A DNA stretch of 64,000 bases from Mesobacillus jeotgali (GTDB lineage: Bacteria; Bacillota; Bacilli; Bacillales; Cytobacillaceae), in NCBI RefSeq assembly GCF_014856545.2, contig NZ_CP109811.1, positions 3,900,001 to 3,964,000 on the forward strand, in the 5' to 3' direction. Shown here piece by piece: positions 35,576 to 45,209 of this stretch; the first letter of the stretch is position 1, and the number at the start of each line of letters is the position of its first letter. The notes beneath the pieces were generated by a model. That model was given only the letters and a program-made list of their open reading frames with translations, was not told where the DNA came from and ran no database searches. The position numbers and the translations under genes were made by a program.

Positions 35576-35944
35576 CTATTGCCCAAAAGGAAACTCTGTA
35601 TGAACTTCCCAATATTTTGTTATCGTTTTCCCGGTTGGTAAAATAAACCCTATCTGCACTTTTTCTGTTTCATTTTCAAAAGTCAATATACCATGAGGTA
35701 AGTAGTCGTATGTAAGTCCAGTATTATACTTGAAGGTCCTCGGGCTTTCATTTATGTCTTCTATGACTTTGGCAATCTCGTCCGGATCTTTTATTATCAG
35801 AATTGTTTTGCCCTCCATGCCGCTGACTGTCAATTTGTTATAATTACCTGATAGGACCTTGTAATTATAAGCCCAATATACTGTCAAAAGAATAACGCAC
35901 ATCATAACAATAATGACTGTTACAAGCTTTTTCCTTTTAGCCAT
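35576..35944 (-). CDS. membrane-anchored protein of unknown function
   Basis: 122 residues: a signal-anchor helix (about 7-27), then an extracytoplasmic domain rich in beta strands (LTVSGMEGKTILII, HGILTFENETEKVQIGFILP). GGGGGAGGGAGAGG lies before the ATG. It precedes the cupin gene by 14 bases, so the pair may be one transcript. No family recognised. Confidence 0.7.
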   Translation of the reverse strand: MAKRKKLVTVIIVMMCVILLTVYWAYNYKVLSGNYNKLTVSGMEGKTILIIKDPDEIAKVIEDINESPRTFKYNTGLTYDYLPHGILTFENETEKVQIGFILPTGKTITKYWEVHTEFPFGQ

Positions 35945-35985
35945 CCTCTCCCTCCCCCTATCATTTTACCATTTACTTCAATAAA

Positions 35986-36013
35986 AAAGACCAACCCATT
36001 GGATTGGTCTGTA
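35986..36013 (-). terminator. terminator of the DUF445 gene
   Basis: GACCAA / TTGGTC stem with ATTGG inner pairs and A/T runs. Confidence 0.75.
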
Positions 36014-36021
36014 ATTCTATT

Positions 36022-37281
36022 TTACATCACAATAAGCTTGAAGATCGTCAAACCAATACCGATCAGGAAGCCGCAGACGGCTCCGTTCACCCTGATCCAT
36101 TGCAGGTCTTTTCCGACGTTGTTTTCCATCATGTCAATCAGTGTTTCTGTATCGAGCTTATCAAGATTTTCTCTGACAAGCCTGCCGATTTTAGAATGGT
36201 TTCTTTCAATCAGACCAGCTATCTTTGCATGCAGCCAGGTTTCGATTGCTGTTACCTTTTCATTATCAGCTTTGATTTCTTCAATGAACTTTTTTACCAC
36301 TGGTGTAACCGTATCATCTACAAAGCTGTCTTTTTCGATGTGCGCAATTGCACGATCCTTTGCCTTGGCCAATACACCTTTGATTTGTTGTGTTAAGTCC
36401 ATTTCTTCGACCATCTTGTTTTTCCAGGTCTGAATTTCTGACATGAGTGCTTCCCGCTCATTAATGCTTCCCAGTTCTTTGCGGATTTTATCAAGAATCA
36501 TATGGCGGTAGCGATTATCATCCTGCTGCAGGTTCTTCATTCTTTTTAAAATGAATGATTGCAAAATATTGCCGACCTTTTCTTCCGTGATCATATTGCT
36601 GAACGATTGGATCGCGAATTTCAAAAGTCCGTCAGCTTCCGTTGTATCGATCGCCTGTTTTCCCAGTTTGCCAAGAACCAGTTTCGCTTCATCCTGGGAA
36701 GCCCATTTCTCCGTCTCTTGCAGTACATAGTCAAAAGCGGCCGAGTCATACTCTTTTGCAAGTATATGGCTGGATGCTTTTTGTAAAAACTCGGAAGAAT
36801 CTGCTGATAATAGGAAGCCTTTGATTTCCTGTTCGATCGACGGTGCAAATCTTTCTACGTCTATTTTTTTCACGACATCCAGACTGAATGACTGGATACT
36901 TTTCTTAACAGAATCAGAATGCAGTTCCTTCTCAACCGTCTCGAAAATTTTATCAAGAATATGAATCTGCTTGAACTTTTCCATGATGCTCTCTTTCGTG
37001 AGCCAGTCATTCTCAAGCATGTTGATTAACGCGCGCGTTACTTTATCACGATTTTTCGGCAAAAGTGCCGTGTGCGGAATCGGGATTCCCATCGGGTGCC
37101 TGAATAGTGCCGTAACGGCAAACCAGTCAGCAAGTCCGCCGACAAGACCAGCCTCAAAGCCGCCCATCAGCAATTTCCCGATCAATGAATCCTGAAACGG
37201 AATCGTAGCAAGGAACCCCGCTCCCATAATCGCCAGCGAAATAGCCGCTAAATGTCTAGATCTCTTATCACGTTTTTCCAT
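36022..37281 (-). CDS. DUF445 family membrane protein
   Basis: 419 residues. N-terminal hydrophobic segments (about 12-60) carry the conserved GGLADWFAVTALFRHPMGIPIPHTALLP stretch of DUF445, a long helical amphipathic body follows, and a C-terminal membrane helix (GAVCGFLIGIGLTIFKLIV) ends it. B. subtilis YheB belongs here. Function is not established. Single gene with terminator. Confidence 0.88.
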   Translation of the reverse strand: MEKRDKRSRHLAAISLAIMGAGFLATIPFQDSLIGKLLMGGFEAGLVGGLADWFAVTALFRHPMGIPIPHTALLPKNRDKVTRALINMLENDWLTKESIMEKFKQIHILDKIFETVEKELHSDSVKKSIQSFSLDVVKKIDVERFAPSIEQEIKGFLLSADSSEFLQKASSHILAKEYDSAAFDYVLQETEKWASQDEAKLVLGKLGKQAIDTTEADGLLKFAIQSFSNMITEEKVGNILQSFILKRMKNLQQDDNRYRHMILDKIRKELGSINEREALMSEIQTWKNKMVEEMDLTQQIKGVLAKAKDRAIAHIEKDSFVDDTVTPVVKKFIEEIKADNEKVTAIETWLHAKIAGLIERNHSKIGRLVRENLDKLDTETLIDMMENNVGKDLQWIRVNGAVCGFLIGIGLTIFKLIVM

Positions 37282-37424
37282 ATATCTCCCTCTGTTACTG
37301 TTTGATTGATGCCAAATTCCAACTTGTTCGTCAAGATCCTGCTATTAAAAGAACAAAAGAGCCTTCCTAAAATAAGTCTCTTCAATATTTTAACCAATTT
37401 ATAGGGGAGAAAGCTATAAAAAAG

Positions 37425-37461
37425 GAAAAGTCCCGGGAGCTTAGGTTTCCGGGACTTCATT
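37425..37461 (-). terminator. terminator of the chromate transporter pair
   Basis: AAGTCCCGG / CCGGGACTT stem. Confidence 0.8.
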
Positions 37462-37493
37462 AAATATAACTTTCTTACTTCATCCATTCTTGC

Positions 37494-38024
37494 TTACGAT
37501 AAAACAAGGGCACCGTAAACAAGGGATCCTGCGATGACATAGGCAGGGTGGACTTTAAGTTTTTCCATCAGGAAGAAGCTGATTCCGCCAATCAGAATGG
37601 TCTGAATCAGGCCGACACCCTCATAGGAAGAGAAAAAGAAATCATAGGTCATGACCCCTAATAGGACGGCAATGACTGGGCGGACGACGATTGTCAATCT
37701 TTTGACACGGGGTGAATCTTTGAACTTCATCAACAAACCGAGCAAGCTGATCATCAGGATTAGGGATGGTGCTACCGTGGCAAATACTCCAACTATAGCA
37801 CCGAGGATTCCACCTTCTGCATATCCGATATACCCAGCCATCTTGGTAGCAATCGGGCCTGGCAGGGCGTTCCCCATCGCCAGCACCTCACTGAATTCAT
37901 TGACTGACATCCATTCATAACGGTCAACGACTTCATTTTCGATTAATGGAATGGAGGCAGGACCGCCGCCATATCCTAAAATTCCAGGAATGAAAAAGGC
38001 CAAAAATATATGGAAATAAATCAC
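37494..38024 (-). CDS. chromate transporter half-subunit (CHR family)
   Basis: 176-residue short-chain CHR protein with GYGGGPASIPLIENEVVDRY, GNALPGPIATKMAGYIGY and five to six membrane segments. Its ATG overlaps the stop of the partner gene by four bases (ATGA). As in B. subtilis YwrB/YwrA, two half-length proteins replace the single long ChrA. Such pairs export chromate, but many chromosomal copies have unknown physiological substrates. Confidence 0.88.
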   Translation of the reverse strand: MIYFHIFLAFFIPGILGYGGGPASIPLIENEVVDRYEWMSVNEFSEVLAMGNALPGPIATKMAGYIGYAEGGILGAIVGVFATVAPSLILMISLLGLLMKFKDSPRVKRLTIVVRPVIAVLLGVMTYDFFFSSYEGVGLIQTILIGGISFFLMEKLKVHPAYVIAGSLVYGALVLS

Positions 38025-38596
38025 TGCTGCTCCCCTCCTGTTTGTTTATTTTCTGCGGTAACAGGGTCTTTTTTCAGCAAGGCTCCGAGCAGCAATACAA
38101 AAATTAAAATAGCAGGATGCAAATTCAAGAATTGAAGAAGAACCAGGCTGCCAATGAGCGCCACAACTGTCCACGCCCATCCGAGGTTTGATTTGCCTGA
38201 TTTCTTGATAAAATCCCATGTCAGGACGGCAAGCATGACGGCAACAACTGGAACAACAGCCTCTGCCATTCCTTTCACCCATGGCTCATCTTTGTATGAG
38301 TTCAGGCCGGTCAGCAGCAGGATCATCAGGATGATTGCCGGAATCATCGTTGCTGTAAGGGCATTGATCATACCAAGGTATCCGCCTACTCGATAGCCAA
38401 TGTAGCCGGCCATTTTTGTGGCAATCGGACCTGGCAGCGCATTTCCCAAAGCAAGAACATCACCGAACTCATCAGAATCCATCCATTTATATTTTTCAAC
38501 CACTTCCTTATGTACAAGCGGGATCGAGGAAGGGCCGCCGCCATATCCGAGGATTCCCACGCGAAAAAACGCTAAGAATAAATCTTTTTGCTTCAA
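38021..38596 (-). CDS. chromate transporter half-subunit (CHR family)
   Basis: 191-residue partner of the preceding protein, with the same motifs (GYGGGPSSIPLVHKEVVEKY, GNALPGPIATKMAGYIGY). It is the first gene of the two-gene operon, translated just before and coupled to the second. The short hydrophilic tail (TAENKQTGGEQQ) is unique to this half. Function as for the partner. Confidence 0.88.
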   Translation of the reverse strand: MKQKDLFLAFFRVGILGYGGGPSSIPLVHKEVVEKYKWMDSDEFGDVLALGNALPGPIATKMAGYIGYRVGGYLGMINALTATMIPAIILMILLLTGLNSYKDEPWVKGMAEAVVPVVAVMLAVLTWDFIKKSGKSNLGWAWTVVALIGSLVLLQFLNLHPAILIFVLLLGALLKKDPVTAENKQTGGEQQ

Positions 38597-38733
38597 GACT
38601 TCACCTTCTCTTCTGTTATTGGTACATGAACAGACTCTTTAACATTACTCTATTATCTCTTATTTATTATAGACTCATATAATCGATCCTGCATGTCAAA
38701 TTCAAGAAAAGAACCTTGACTGAACAACGAAAA

Positions 38734-38763
38734 AAGCAGGCTGTTCATTACAGCCTGCTATAA
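38734..38763 (-). terminator. ktrBA terminator
   Basis: AGCAGGCTGT / ACAGCCTGCT perfect stem. Confidence 0.85.
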
Positions 38764-38765
38764 CA

Positions 38766-39425
38766 TTATTTTATTTTCGTAAACCTGTTCAAATCTCCAT
38801 TCTCGCCAAGGACAATCAGGATATCCTCTGCTCTTAGCGTTTTCTCCGGATCTGGAGAGATGTCGACTTTGTTAGCGGTCTTCACGCCGATAACCGTGAT
38901 ATTATATTTGGCACGCAGATTGATTTCAATCAGGTTCTTCCCTGCCATGCTCAATGGAAGTTTGATTTCCTCGATACTATAGTCATCAGATAGCTCGATA
39001 AAGTTCAATACATTTGGTGATGCCATCAGCTGATGGGCAACTCTCTCCCCCATATCCCTTTCCGGGAAGATGACTTTATCCGCACCAACCTTGAACAATA
39101 CTTGCGCGTGGTGTTTGTTAAGGGCTTTTGCAACAACATTGGCAACACCCATTTCTTTTAAAATAAGAACGGTAAGGATACTTGCCTGGATATCGTCCCC
39201 GATTGCCACAATTACTGTATCAAAGTTCCTGATTCCTACAGCCTTTAACGTTTGCTCGTCCGTTGAGTCGCCGATTACCGCATGGGTAACAAACTCTTTA
39301 TAGTCCTCGATATGTTGCTCACTTTTATCAATCGCCAAGACTTCGACTCCTTCATTGTATAAAGTCGTCGCTACACTTGAACCGAAACGGCCCATGCCGA
39401 TTACTGCGTATTGTTTTGCTGCCAT
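38766..39425 (-). CDS. ktrA: KtrA-type potassium uptake regulatory subunit (RCK)
   Basis: 219-residue cytoplasmic gating ring protein. The RCK_N Rossmann domain begins YAVIGMGRFGSSVATTL with the GxGxxG nucleotide loop (ATP/ADP), then an RCK_C domain (about 140-219), the site where c-di-AMP binds KtrA of S. aureus and B. subtilis. It lies 15 bases after the channel gene. Its order (channel first) is the reverse of B. subtilis ktrAB. Confidence 0.93.
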   Translation of the reverse strand: MAAKQYAVIGMGRFGSSVATTLYNEGVEVLAIDKSEQHIEDYKEFVTHAVIGDSTDEQTLKAVGIRNFDTVIVAIGDDIQASILTVLILKEMGVANVVAKALNKHHAQVLFKVGADKVIFPERDMGERVAHQLMASPNVLNFIELSDDYSIEEIKLPLSMAGKNLIEINLRAKYNITVIGVKTANKVDISPDPEKTLRAEDILIVLGENGDLNRFTKIK

Positions 39426-39440
39426 AAAAAAAACATCCTC

Positions 39441-40781
39441 CTACCCAATCATCACTTTTCCAGCTGGATATCGATAATGATCCTCTTTTCTTTTTTTCGT
39501 TATTGCAAAAGCCAGTGTCAGCGGGCCAACCCTGCCTGCGAACATCGTAATCGTTATTACTATTTTTCCATATGGTGATAGCTCAGGGGTCAAGCCCATA
39601 GAAAGCCCTACAGTTGAAAAGGCAGAAACTGTCTCAAAGAATATCATCAAAAACTCTTTTCCTGGTTCAGTGACGGTCAACACCATTGTAACCAATCCTA
39701 TTAAAAAAAGTGAAATCAGTGTAATCGTCAATGACTTGGAGACAATGCTTTGATCCATTCTTCTGCCAAAGAATGTGATATCCTCCCTGCCGCGGATTTG
39801 TGACCTGACTGCACCAATCAGGACCGCAAATGTGGTCGTCTTGATTCCTCCACCCGCAGAGCCTGGCGAAGCGCCAATGAACATCAGGAAGATGATCAAA
39901 AACAAGGTTGACTGCTTCAAGTCAGGGATATTCAATGTATTGGATCCCGCTGTCCTTGGTGTGACAGCCTGGTAAAACGCTCCGAATATTTTACCAGTCA
40001 TCGTCATTGGCTTCAAGGTGGATGGATTGTTGAATTCCAGGATGAAAATCAGGAGAGCTCCTCCAAACACCAATACAGCCGATATTGCTAAAACGATTTT
40101 CGAATGCAGGGAAAGTCTTCTTGTCCTGCGATAGTCAAACAACTCATTCATGACAATGAATCCAATCCCTCCCAAACTAATGAGAGTGATCATGGTAAGA
40201 TTGACGATCGGGTCTTCAGCATATACAGTAAGCCCTTTGAATCCACCCATCAAATCAAAACCGGCATTATTAAAGTTCGATACGGCATGAAAAAAACCAA
40301 AATAAATCGCCTTGCTTGCAGCCATCTCCTGTGAAAACCTCAGAGAAAGAATGATTCCGCCAGTGATTTCGACTGCGGCTGTAAAAAGAAAGATTCGTTT
40401 GACAAGCCTGACAATCCCTTCTACAGTCGCGTTATTCAATGATTCCTGGATAATCAGCCTTTCTTTAAAAGAAATTCTTTTTCCTAAAATAAATGCAAGT
40501 AAAGTGGCGAAACTCATGAACCCCAGTCCGCCAACCTGAATCATCGACAGGATGACCATTTCACCAAAACGTGTAAAAGCATCGCCTGTGTCAACGACGA
40601 CAAGGCCTGTTACACAGGTTGCTGAAGTTGCCGTAAACAATGCATCCAAAATCGGAAGTCCCCTGCCATTCACTGTAGAAGCTGGCAGTGAGAGCAACAC
40701 AGTCCCTAACAAAATAATGGCACCAAATCCCAAAACAAGTACTTTCGGGGGATCCATCCTGAAAAACAATTTCCTGCGCAT
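39441..40781 (-). CDS. ktrB: KtrB-type potassium channel subunit
   Basis: 446-residue SKT-family K+ (Na+-coupled) transporter with four M1-P-M2 repeats; selectivity-filter-like segments include ATCVTGLVVVDTG, FNNAGFDL, TPRTAGSNT and STVGLSMG. It makes a complex with KtrA for K+ uptake. The leader carries a c-di-AMP riboswitch, so both transcription and the protein are probably shut off by c-di-AMP when potassium is plentiful. Confidence 0.94.
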   Translation of the reverse strand: MRRKLFFRMDPPKVLVLGFGAIILLGTVLLSLPASTVNGRGLPILDALFTATSATCVTGLVVVDTGDAFTRFGEMVILSMIQVGGLGFMSFATLLAFILGKRISFKERLIIQESLNNATVEGIVRLVKRIFLFTAAVEITGGIILSLRFSQEMAASKAIYFGFFHAVSNFNNAGFDLMGGFKGLTVYAEDPIVNLTMITLISLGGIGFIVMNELFDYRRTRRLSLHSKIVLAISAVLVFGGALLIFILEFNNPSTLKPMTMTGKIFGAFYQAVTPRTAGSNTLNIPDLKQSTLFLIIFLMFIGASPGSAGGGIKTTTFAVLIGAVRSQIRGREDITFFGRRMDQSIVSKSLTITLISLFLIGLVTMVLTVTEPGKEFLMIFFETVSAFSTVGLSMGLTPELSPYGKIVITITMFAGRVGPLTLAFAITKKRKEDHYRYPAGKVMIG

Positions 40782-40892
40782 GATTCTTCCTTCTTTCCTT
40801 AGTATGAGGAATTATGCGTCTAATATTTCTTTGCAGGGACTTTGTTCAAACTGGAATTTTAGCATAGCCGGCATATCTAAAATACAGCAAAA

Positions 40893-40926
40893 CAAAAAAG
40901 CCCCCAGAGGCTAAAAGATAGCAGCC
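40893..40926 (-). terminator. expression-platform terminator of the ktrBA riboswitch
   Basis: On the minus strand AGCC-TCTGG-GGGCT followed by TTTTTT, about 115 bases before the ktrB start codon. Confidence 0.7.
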
Positions 40927-40929
40927 TTG

Positions 40930-41110
40930 TGGACTTTTGAACATACATGTCACACAAGCTTCATCTTCCTCTTCTGCAACGCTTACGGAGTTAGCTGTCG
41001 GATTAGGGCTCAGAATAGCCCCGCCTATGATTCAGGCCTCACCCCAAGTGGATTTCCATCCACAAAGTTGGTTCCCCCGCTCCTATCGGATTCAGCGATT
41101 TAGAAATATG
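40930..41110 (-). ncRNA. c-di-AMP (ydaO/yuaA) riboswitch
   Basis: The minus strand has the class core: CGCTGAATCCG, GGGGGAACC, a hairpin GTGGATGGAAATCCAC, GGGGTGA, then GCGGGGC and GAGCCCTAATCCGACAG and CTAACTCCG further on. This is the leader known from ydaO and ktrAB of B. subtilis. A transcription terminator follows (off-switch architecture). Exact ends are approximate. Confidence 0.88.
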
Positions 41111-41385
41111 AAACTCATTCAATATCTTAAACTGCTGTAATCATACTCCTCCTGCATTCTACTTGTAAACATGAAAAGAACGCCAAAAACGACTCTTTTT
41201 ATTCAATTTAATCCAATATTTATGCCAAATCGCAGTCTTTCTCACTGAATCACCGTTTTGCTTCATTTTTTACTTCTGTAGTAACGCGGCAATTCCCACT
41301 TGTTTATAGGGATTCATTTAAAGGTAAATAATAGGGTTGATAAAAACTTATTTCTGTAAAATAGATTTTGGGGAGGTTATCCTGG

Positions 41386-42276
41386 ATGAAAGCCATGATT
41401 ATTTTAAATCCATCTTCAGGAAAAGAGAAAGCGGCTGACTACGCTGAAAAAATAGAGGAAACCTTAAGAAACCAATACGATGATATAGATATTCGAAGAA
41501 CTGAAAAAGAAGGCGATGCAGCGGCATTTGCTACCGAGGCCTGCGTTGCTTTATATGATGCTGTCATTGCCATGGGCGGGGACGGGACAATCAACGAAGC
41601 GATAAATGGACTGGCTGAACAAGCCCACAGGCCTGCTCTCGGCATCATCCCGCTTGGTACGGTCAATGATTTTGCCAGGGCACTCAATATTCCGCTTGAT
41701 CCCTATGAAGCTATTTCTGTTCTGGATGGGCAAAACCTGCAGCCAGTAGATATAGGTAAAATCAATGAGCATTATTTCGCAAATGTCATAGCAGTCGGCG
41801 CCATTGCAGAAGCTTCTTACAGCGTGAGCCCTGAACTAAAAACAAGACTAGGTTCACTGGCCTATTTTATGGAAGGTGCAAAATCGTTCCTAAATGGCGA
41901 GGCAATCGATATATGTGTCGAGCACGATAACGGTAAATGGGAAGGCCAAACTTTCCTGCTGATTGCTGCGCTTACGAATTCTGTAGGCGGGTTCGAGGCC
42001 CTTGCCCCCAAAGCCAGTGTCAATGATGGCAAGTTTCATGCATTCATTATTAAAAAGATGTCTGTCCCGAAAATTGCAGCCCTGATCCCATCCCTCATGA
42101 AGGGAGAATTGCAGGAAAGTGAAGAAGTAGAATATATACGAAGCTCCTTCCTTAATGTGACTTCCGGCAAACACCATGTGGTGAACATCGACGGTGAAGA
42201 AGGCGAACCATTGCCATTCAAAGCGAGAGTGCTTCAGAGCCATCTGGAAGTTTTTGTTCCTGAAAACGGTAAATGA
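41386..42276 (+). CDS. diacylglycerol kinase-fold lipid kinase (YegS/BmrU family)
   Basis: 296 residues. The N-terminal catalytic domain has IILNPSSGK, the ATP-binding GGDGTINEAINGL and LGTVNDFARAL. A C-terminal beta domain ends in EGEPLPFKARV, typical of the family. GGGAGG before ATG 41386 fixes the start. Homologues phosphorylate diacylglycerol or related lipids (B. subtilis DgkB, YtlR, BmrU). Which one this matches is uncertain. Confidence 0.88.
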   Translation: MKAMIILNPSSGKEKAADYAEKIEETLRNQYDDIDIRRTEKEGDAAAFATEACVALYDAVIAMGGDGTINEAINGLAEQAHRPALGIIPLGTVNDFARALNIPLDPYEAISVLDGQNLQPVDIGKINEHYFANVIAVGAIAEASYSVSPELKTRLGSLAYFMEGAKSFLNGEAIDICVEHDNGKWEGQTFLLIAALTNSVGGFEALAPKASVNDGKFHAFIIKKMSVPKIAALIPSLMKGELQESEEVEYIRSSFLNVTSGKHHVVNIDGEEGEPLPFKARVLQSHLEVFVPENGK

Positions 42277-42296
42277 GCTAATAGAAATCAAATATG

Positions 42297-42336
42297 AAAA
42301 AACCTGAGCAGGAACGAACCTGCTCAGGTTTTTTCA
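42297..42336. terminator. bidirectional terminator
   Basis: AAAAAACCTGAGCAGG / CCTGCTCAGGTTTTTT, a 16-base perfect stem. Confidence 0.9.
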
Positions 42337-42343
42337 GCGTTAT

Positions 42344-44182
42344 TTATTTTACACTAGAATTGAAGTTGTAGAAGAACTTAGCTGTGATTGATCCATCTTT
42401 GTTTTCTTTAATATCCGTTACATGGATACCAGAATCAGCAGGTGTATCGCTAAAACCTTTCCAAAAGTAGTACGAACCAGTGTGAACGTTGCCGCTTACT
42501 GGAGTGATTTTGCTGCCAGTCTTGAAGAAGTCAGCAGCATCACCGCGGTTAAGGTTTCTTTCAAGGTCATACTTGCCGTCTGCCTGAAGGACAGATAGAC
42601 CATAGTGTGTGACAACATCGCCATTGCTTGCAGTCTGTGACTGGTTGAACTGGAAGCGCTTGTTCATCCAGTTTTCAACGTTGTTTGGACGGAAGCCAGC
42701 AGTCTGGTAAAGATTGATGACATTTTCATCAACATGCCATGCAACTAAACCATGAGCGTCTTCACCTTGGCGAACCATACCCTTGTTAAAACCATCCTGC
42801 TGCATATTTTCGAATAGGAAGTATTCAGTTCCGTTTGATCCTGGAACTTCCATTTTGACGATTCCGTTATCAGCATCAGCTTTGTTTGCCGCCGGTAAAG
42901 TGATCGTTTGTACTCCACTTTCTGGTGTTACTTCGATTGGTTCAGCCCATCCTAAGAAAATCTTTGAGAATGGATCGAAGTGAGTAGGAGAGTTTCCACC
43001 GTACTCAGCCTTATTAGGATAGCGCATCCAAGATCCGCCAGCCATCATTGAGTAGTTACCTACACCTTCAGATGAGTAAACAGTATCATAGAAGTCAGGC
43101 AATCCAAGAGCATGTCCAAATTCGTGTGCATAAACACCAGTTTGTACCGGGAATGGACCTGTTTTTGCTTCTTCTTTGTAAGTGTTTGTCGCTGCGTCGA
43201 AACCAGCTACGTTACCGCCGATACCAGGCTGGATGTTGTAGTTGTTAACGATTACGCCGTCATATGTCATGTCTTCTTTTTCTGTTTTTGCAATCCATTC
43301 AGATTGGCTCATGCCTGCATGAACGTCCGCTGGCTTGCCAGTTTCATAGTATTTTCCATAGTAAAGGGCACTTAGCAAGCTCCACTTGTGTGACCAGAAC
43401 TGTGCTGGGTCACGGCTGTATTCAGCACCTGTTCCTTCGTGAACGACGAATACGTTTGGAACTTGGCCACTTTCATCAGCGTATTTAGAAAAGTCGACTT
43501 GATCATCCGCTGCTTTTAACAGGTCACGGATGAACTCACCTGTATGGGCATCACCATTTACGTTTCCAAGCTTATAGACTCCGCCTTCTGCATAAGTGCC
43601 TTCCTGGTCAAGATAGTAAGAGGCACCTTTCGGAAGCTCAACCCACACAAAATCTGTGTTTTCATGGCGGACCAAGTTCGTTTTTCCGTAACTTGACTCC
43701 TTATAAGCGTTTTGCATTGTACGGTCTTTTGGAACATCTGGGCCGTCATACTTCTGGAATTGTGGCAGCTCGTAAGGATTATATACATCTCCGAAAACTA
43801 AATCCTCATAATATTTCGCTGGAACCTGACCAGGCATGTCGCCGATCGGCTCGTCTCCCTCTTTGTACTTTGCCAGAATAACGAGTACCGGAATATCACC
43901 AGTTGCTTCTTTGTACGCTACATGGTTATCGCCAGGCTGCTGGAATTTAGCTCCATTTTGTGCAGCCTTTTCAGCAGGATCGACCTTAGAAATATCAATC
44001 CCTAATTCCTTTGCTCTATCAACTAGCTCTGGAGCTGCACCTACATGGTGAGCAAGGCTTAGTTCATATTTACTCTGTGGTTTTACAGCGGAATCAGTTG
44101 GGCTGATTCCCGCAAACACTGCGCTCCCCGCCAAAGCAAGGGAAAGCGCTGATGTAGAAAGAACTTTTAACACATTATCCAC
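42344..44182 (-). CDS. secreted M6 metalloprotease, immune inhibitor A-like
   Basis: 612-residue exported zinc protease. Signal peptide about 1-26, then a propeptide-like region and a catalytic domain with the gluzincin/metzincin-like motif HEFGHALGLPDFYD (about residues 352-365) followed by MMAGG, the Met-turn. The family includes InhA of B. cereus/thuringiensis (about 795 residues). This protein is shorter and lacks much of the C-terminal region. It could serve nutrient scavenging. The upstream region leads into tandem array 3. Confidence 0.88.
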   Translation of the reverse strand: MDNVLKVLSTSALSLALAGSAVFAGISPTDSAVKPQSKYELSLAHHVGAAPELVDRAKELGIDISKVDPAEKAAQNGAKFQQPGDNHVAYKEATGDIPVLVILAKYKEGDEPIGDMPGQVPAKYYEDLVFGDVYNPYELPQFQKYDGPDVPKDRTMQNAYKESSYGKTNLVRHENTDFVWVELPKGASYYLDQEGTYAEGGVYKLGNVNGDAHTGEFIRDLLKAADDQVDFSKYADESGQVPNVFVVHEGTGAEYSRDPAQFWSHKWSLLSALYYGKYYETGKPADVHAGMSQSEWIAKTEKEDMTYDGVIVNNYNIQPGIGGNVAGFDAATNTYKEEAKTGPFPVQTGVYAHEFGHALGLPDFYDTVYSSEGVGNYSMMAGGSWMRYPNKAEYGGNSPTHFDPFSKIFLGWAEPIEVTPESGVQTITLPAANKADADNGIVKMEVPGSNGTEYFLFENMQQDGFNKGMVRQGEDAHGLVAWHVDENVINLYQTAGFRPNNVENWMNKRFQFNQSQTASNGDVVTHYGLSVLQADGKYDLERNLNRGDAADFFKTGSKITPVSGNVHTGSYYFWKGFSDTPADSGIHVTDIKENKDGSITAKFFYNFNSSVK

Positions 44183-44428
44183 TCCCTATTAGAATATTTC
44201 TATTTATTAAATAATATAAAAGATTCAGTATATTCTAAATAGGGAGAAAGTATTGTTTGATAGTTTTTTTCGTGAGTCGAAAGGCTTAACTTTTCATGTT
44301 TTGTATAAATATTAACTATATTGCCATAATAAACCAGATAGTAATTCTTCCTAACCAACTCGGTAGGAAGATGTTTTGGGGACTTTTACTGTCCTTCTCT
44401 TAATTTTACGCAAAAGTTGCATCTTGTT
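44183..44428. other. protease promoter region
   Basis: AT-rich upstream region of the M6 protease gene before the tandem array. I cannot fix a promoter in it. Confidence 0.4.
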
Positions 44429-45156
44429 CTGACAACTTCTCATGCTTTTCCTCCAAACTTGTCTAAAGTTGGATCATCTTTTGACAACTTTTCCTGCTTT
44501 TCCATCAAACCTGTCTGAAGTTGGAGCATCTTTTGACAACTTTGACGCACTCAGCATAAAACCTGTCACAATAACCTCGCTTTCTTGACAGCTTTGGGGC
44601 ATTCTGCTTAAAATCTGTCACAATAATCGCGTTTTCTTGACAGCTTTGAGCTCTAGCCCCTCAATCCTGTCATAATAACTATGATTTCTTGACAGCTTTG
44701 GGGCACTCGGCTTAAAATCTGTCACAATAATCGGGTTTTCTTGACAGCTTCAAGGCTCTTCCAATAAAACCTGTCACAATAACCTCACTTTCTTGACAGC
44801 TTTGACGCTCTCCCCTTAAAAACTGTCATAATAACCTCACTTTCTTGACAGCTTTGAGGCTCTTCCCATAAAACCTGTCACAATAATCGCGTTTTCTTGA
44901 CAGCTTCAAGGCTCTTCCAATAAAACCTGTCATAATAACCTCACTTTCTTGACAGCTTTGCGGCTCACCCCTTAAAACCTGTCACAATAACCTCGCTTTC
45001 TTGACAACCTCGAGGCTCGCCCCATAAAACCTGTCACAATAATCGCGTTTTCTTGACAGCTTCGAGGCTCACCCCTTAATACCTGTCACAATTACCTCGC
45101 TTTCTTGACAACTTCGAGGCTTCCCCTTAAAACCTGTCATAATAACTTCCCTTCCT
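44429..45156. repeat. 52-bp tandem array 3 (14 units) with internal inverted repeat
   Basis: Units start (TTGACAGC or variant) every 52 bases without exception from 44429 to 45105: 14 units. TGACAG pairs with CTGTCA over a dyad 35 bases wide, e.g. at 44845. The first three units have TTGACAAC and differ most, so the array seems older at that end. The -35-like TTGACA recurs in each unit, but no -10 follows at the right distance. The longest array in the window. Confidence 0.95.
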
Positions 45157-45166
45157 TAACCCTAAA

Positions 45167-45200
45167 AAAACAAGACTCCGCAAAAGCGAAGTCTTGTTTA
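45167..45200 (-). terminator. terminator of the yrk operon
   Basis: AAACAAGACT / AGTCTTGTTT stem with CGC/GCG inner pairs. Confidence 0.85.
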
Positions 45201-45209
45201 AACAAATCC

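Noticed and set aside
44429..45156. Series of promoters from TTGACA repeats
   Set aside because: No TATAAT-like box 16-18 bases downstream in the units; TTGACA is an arm of the inverted repeat.
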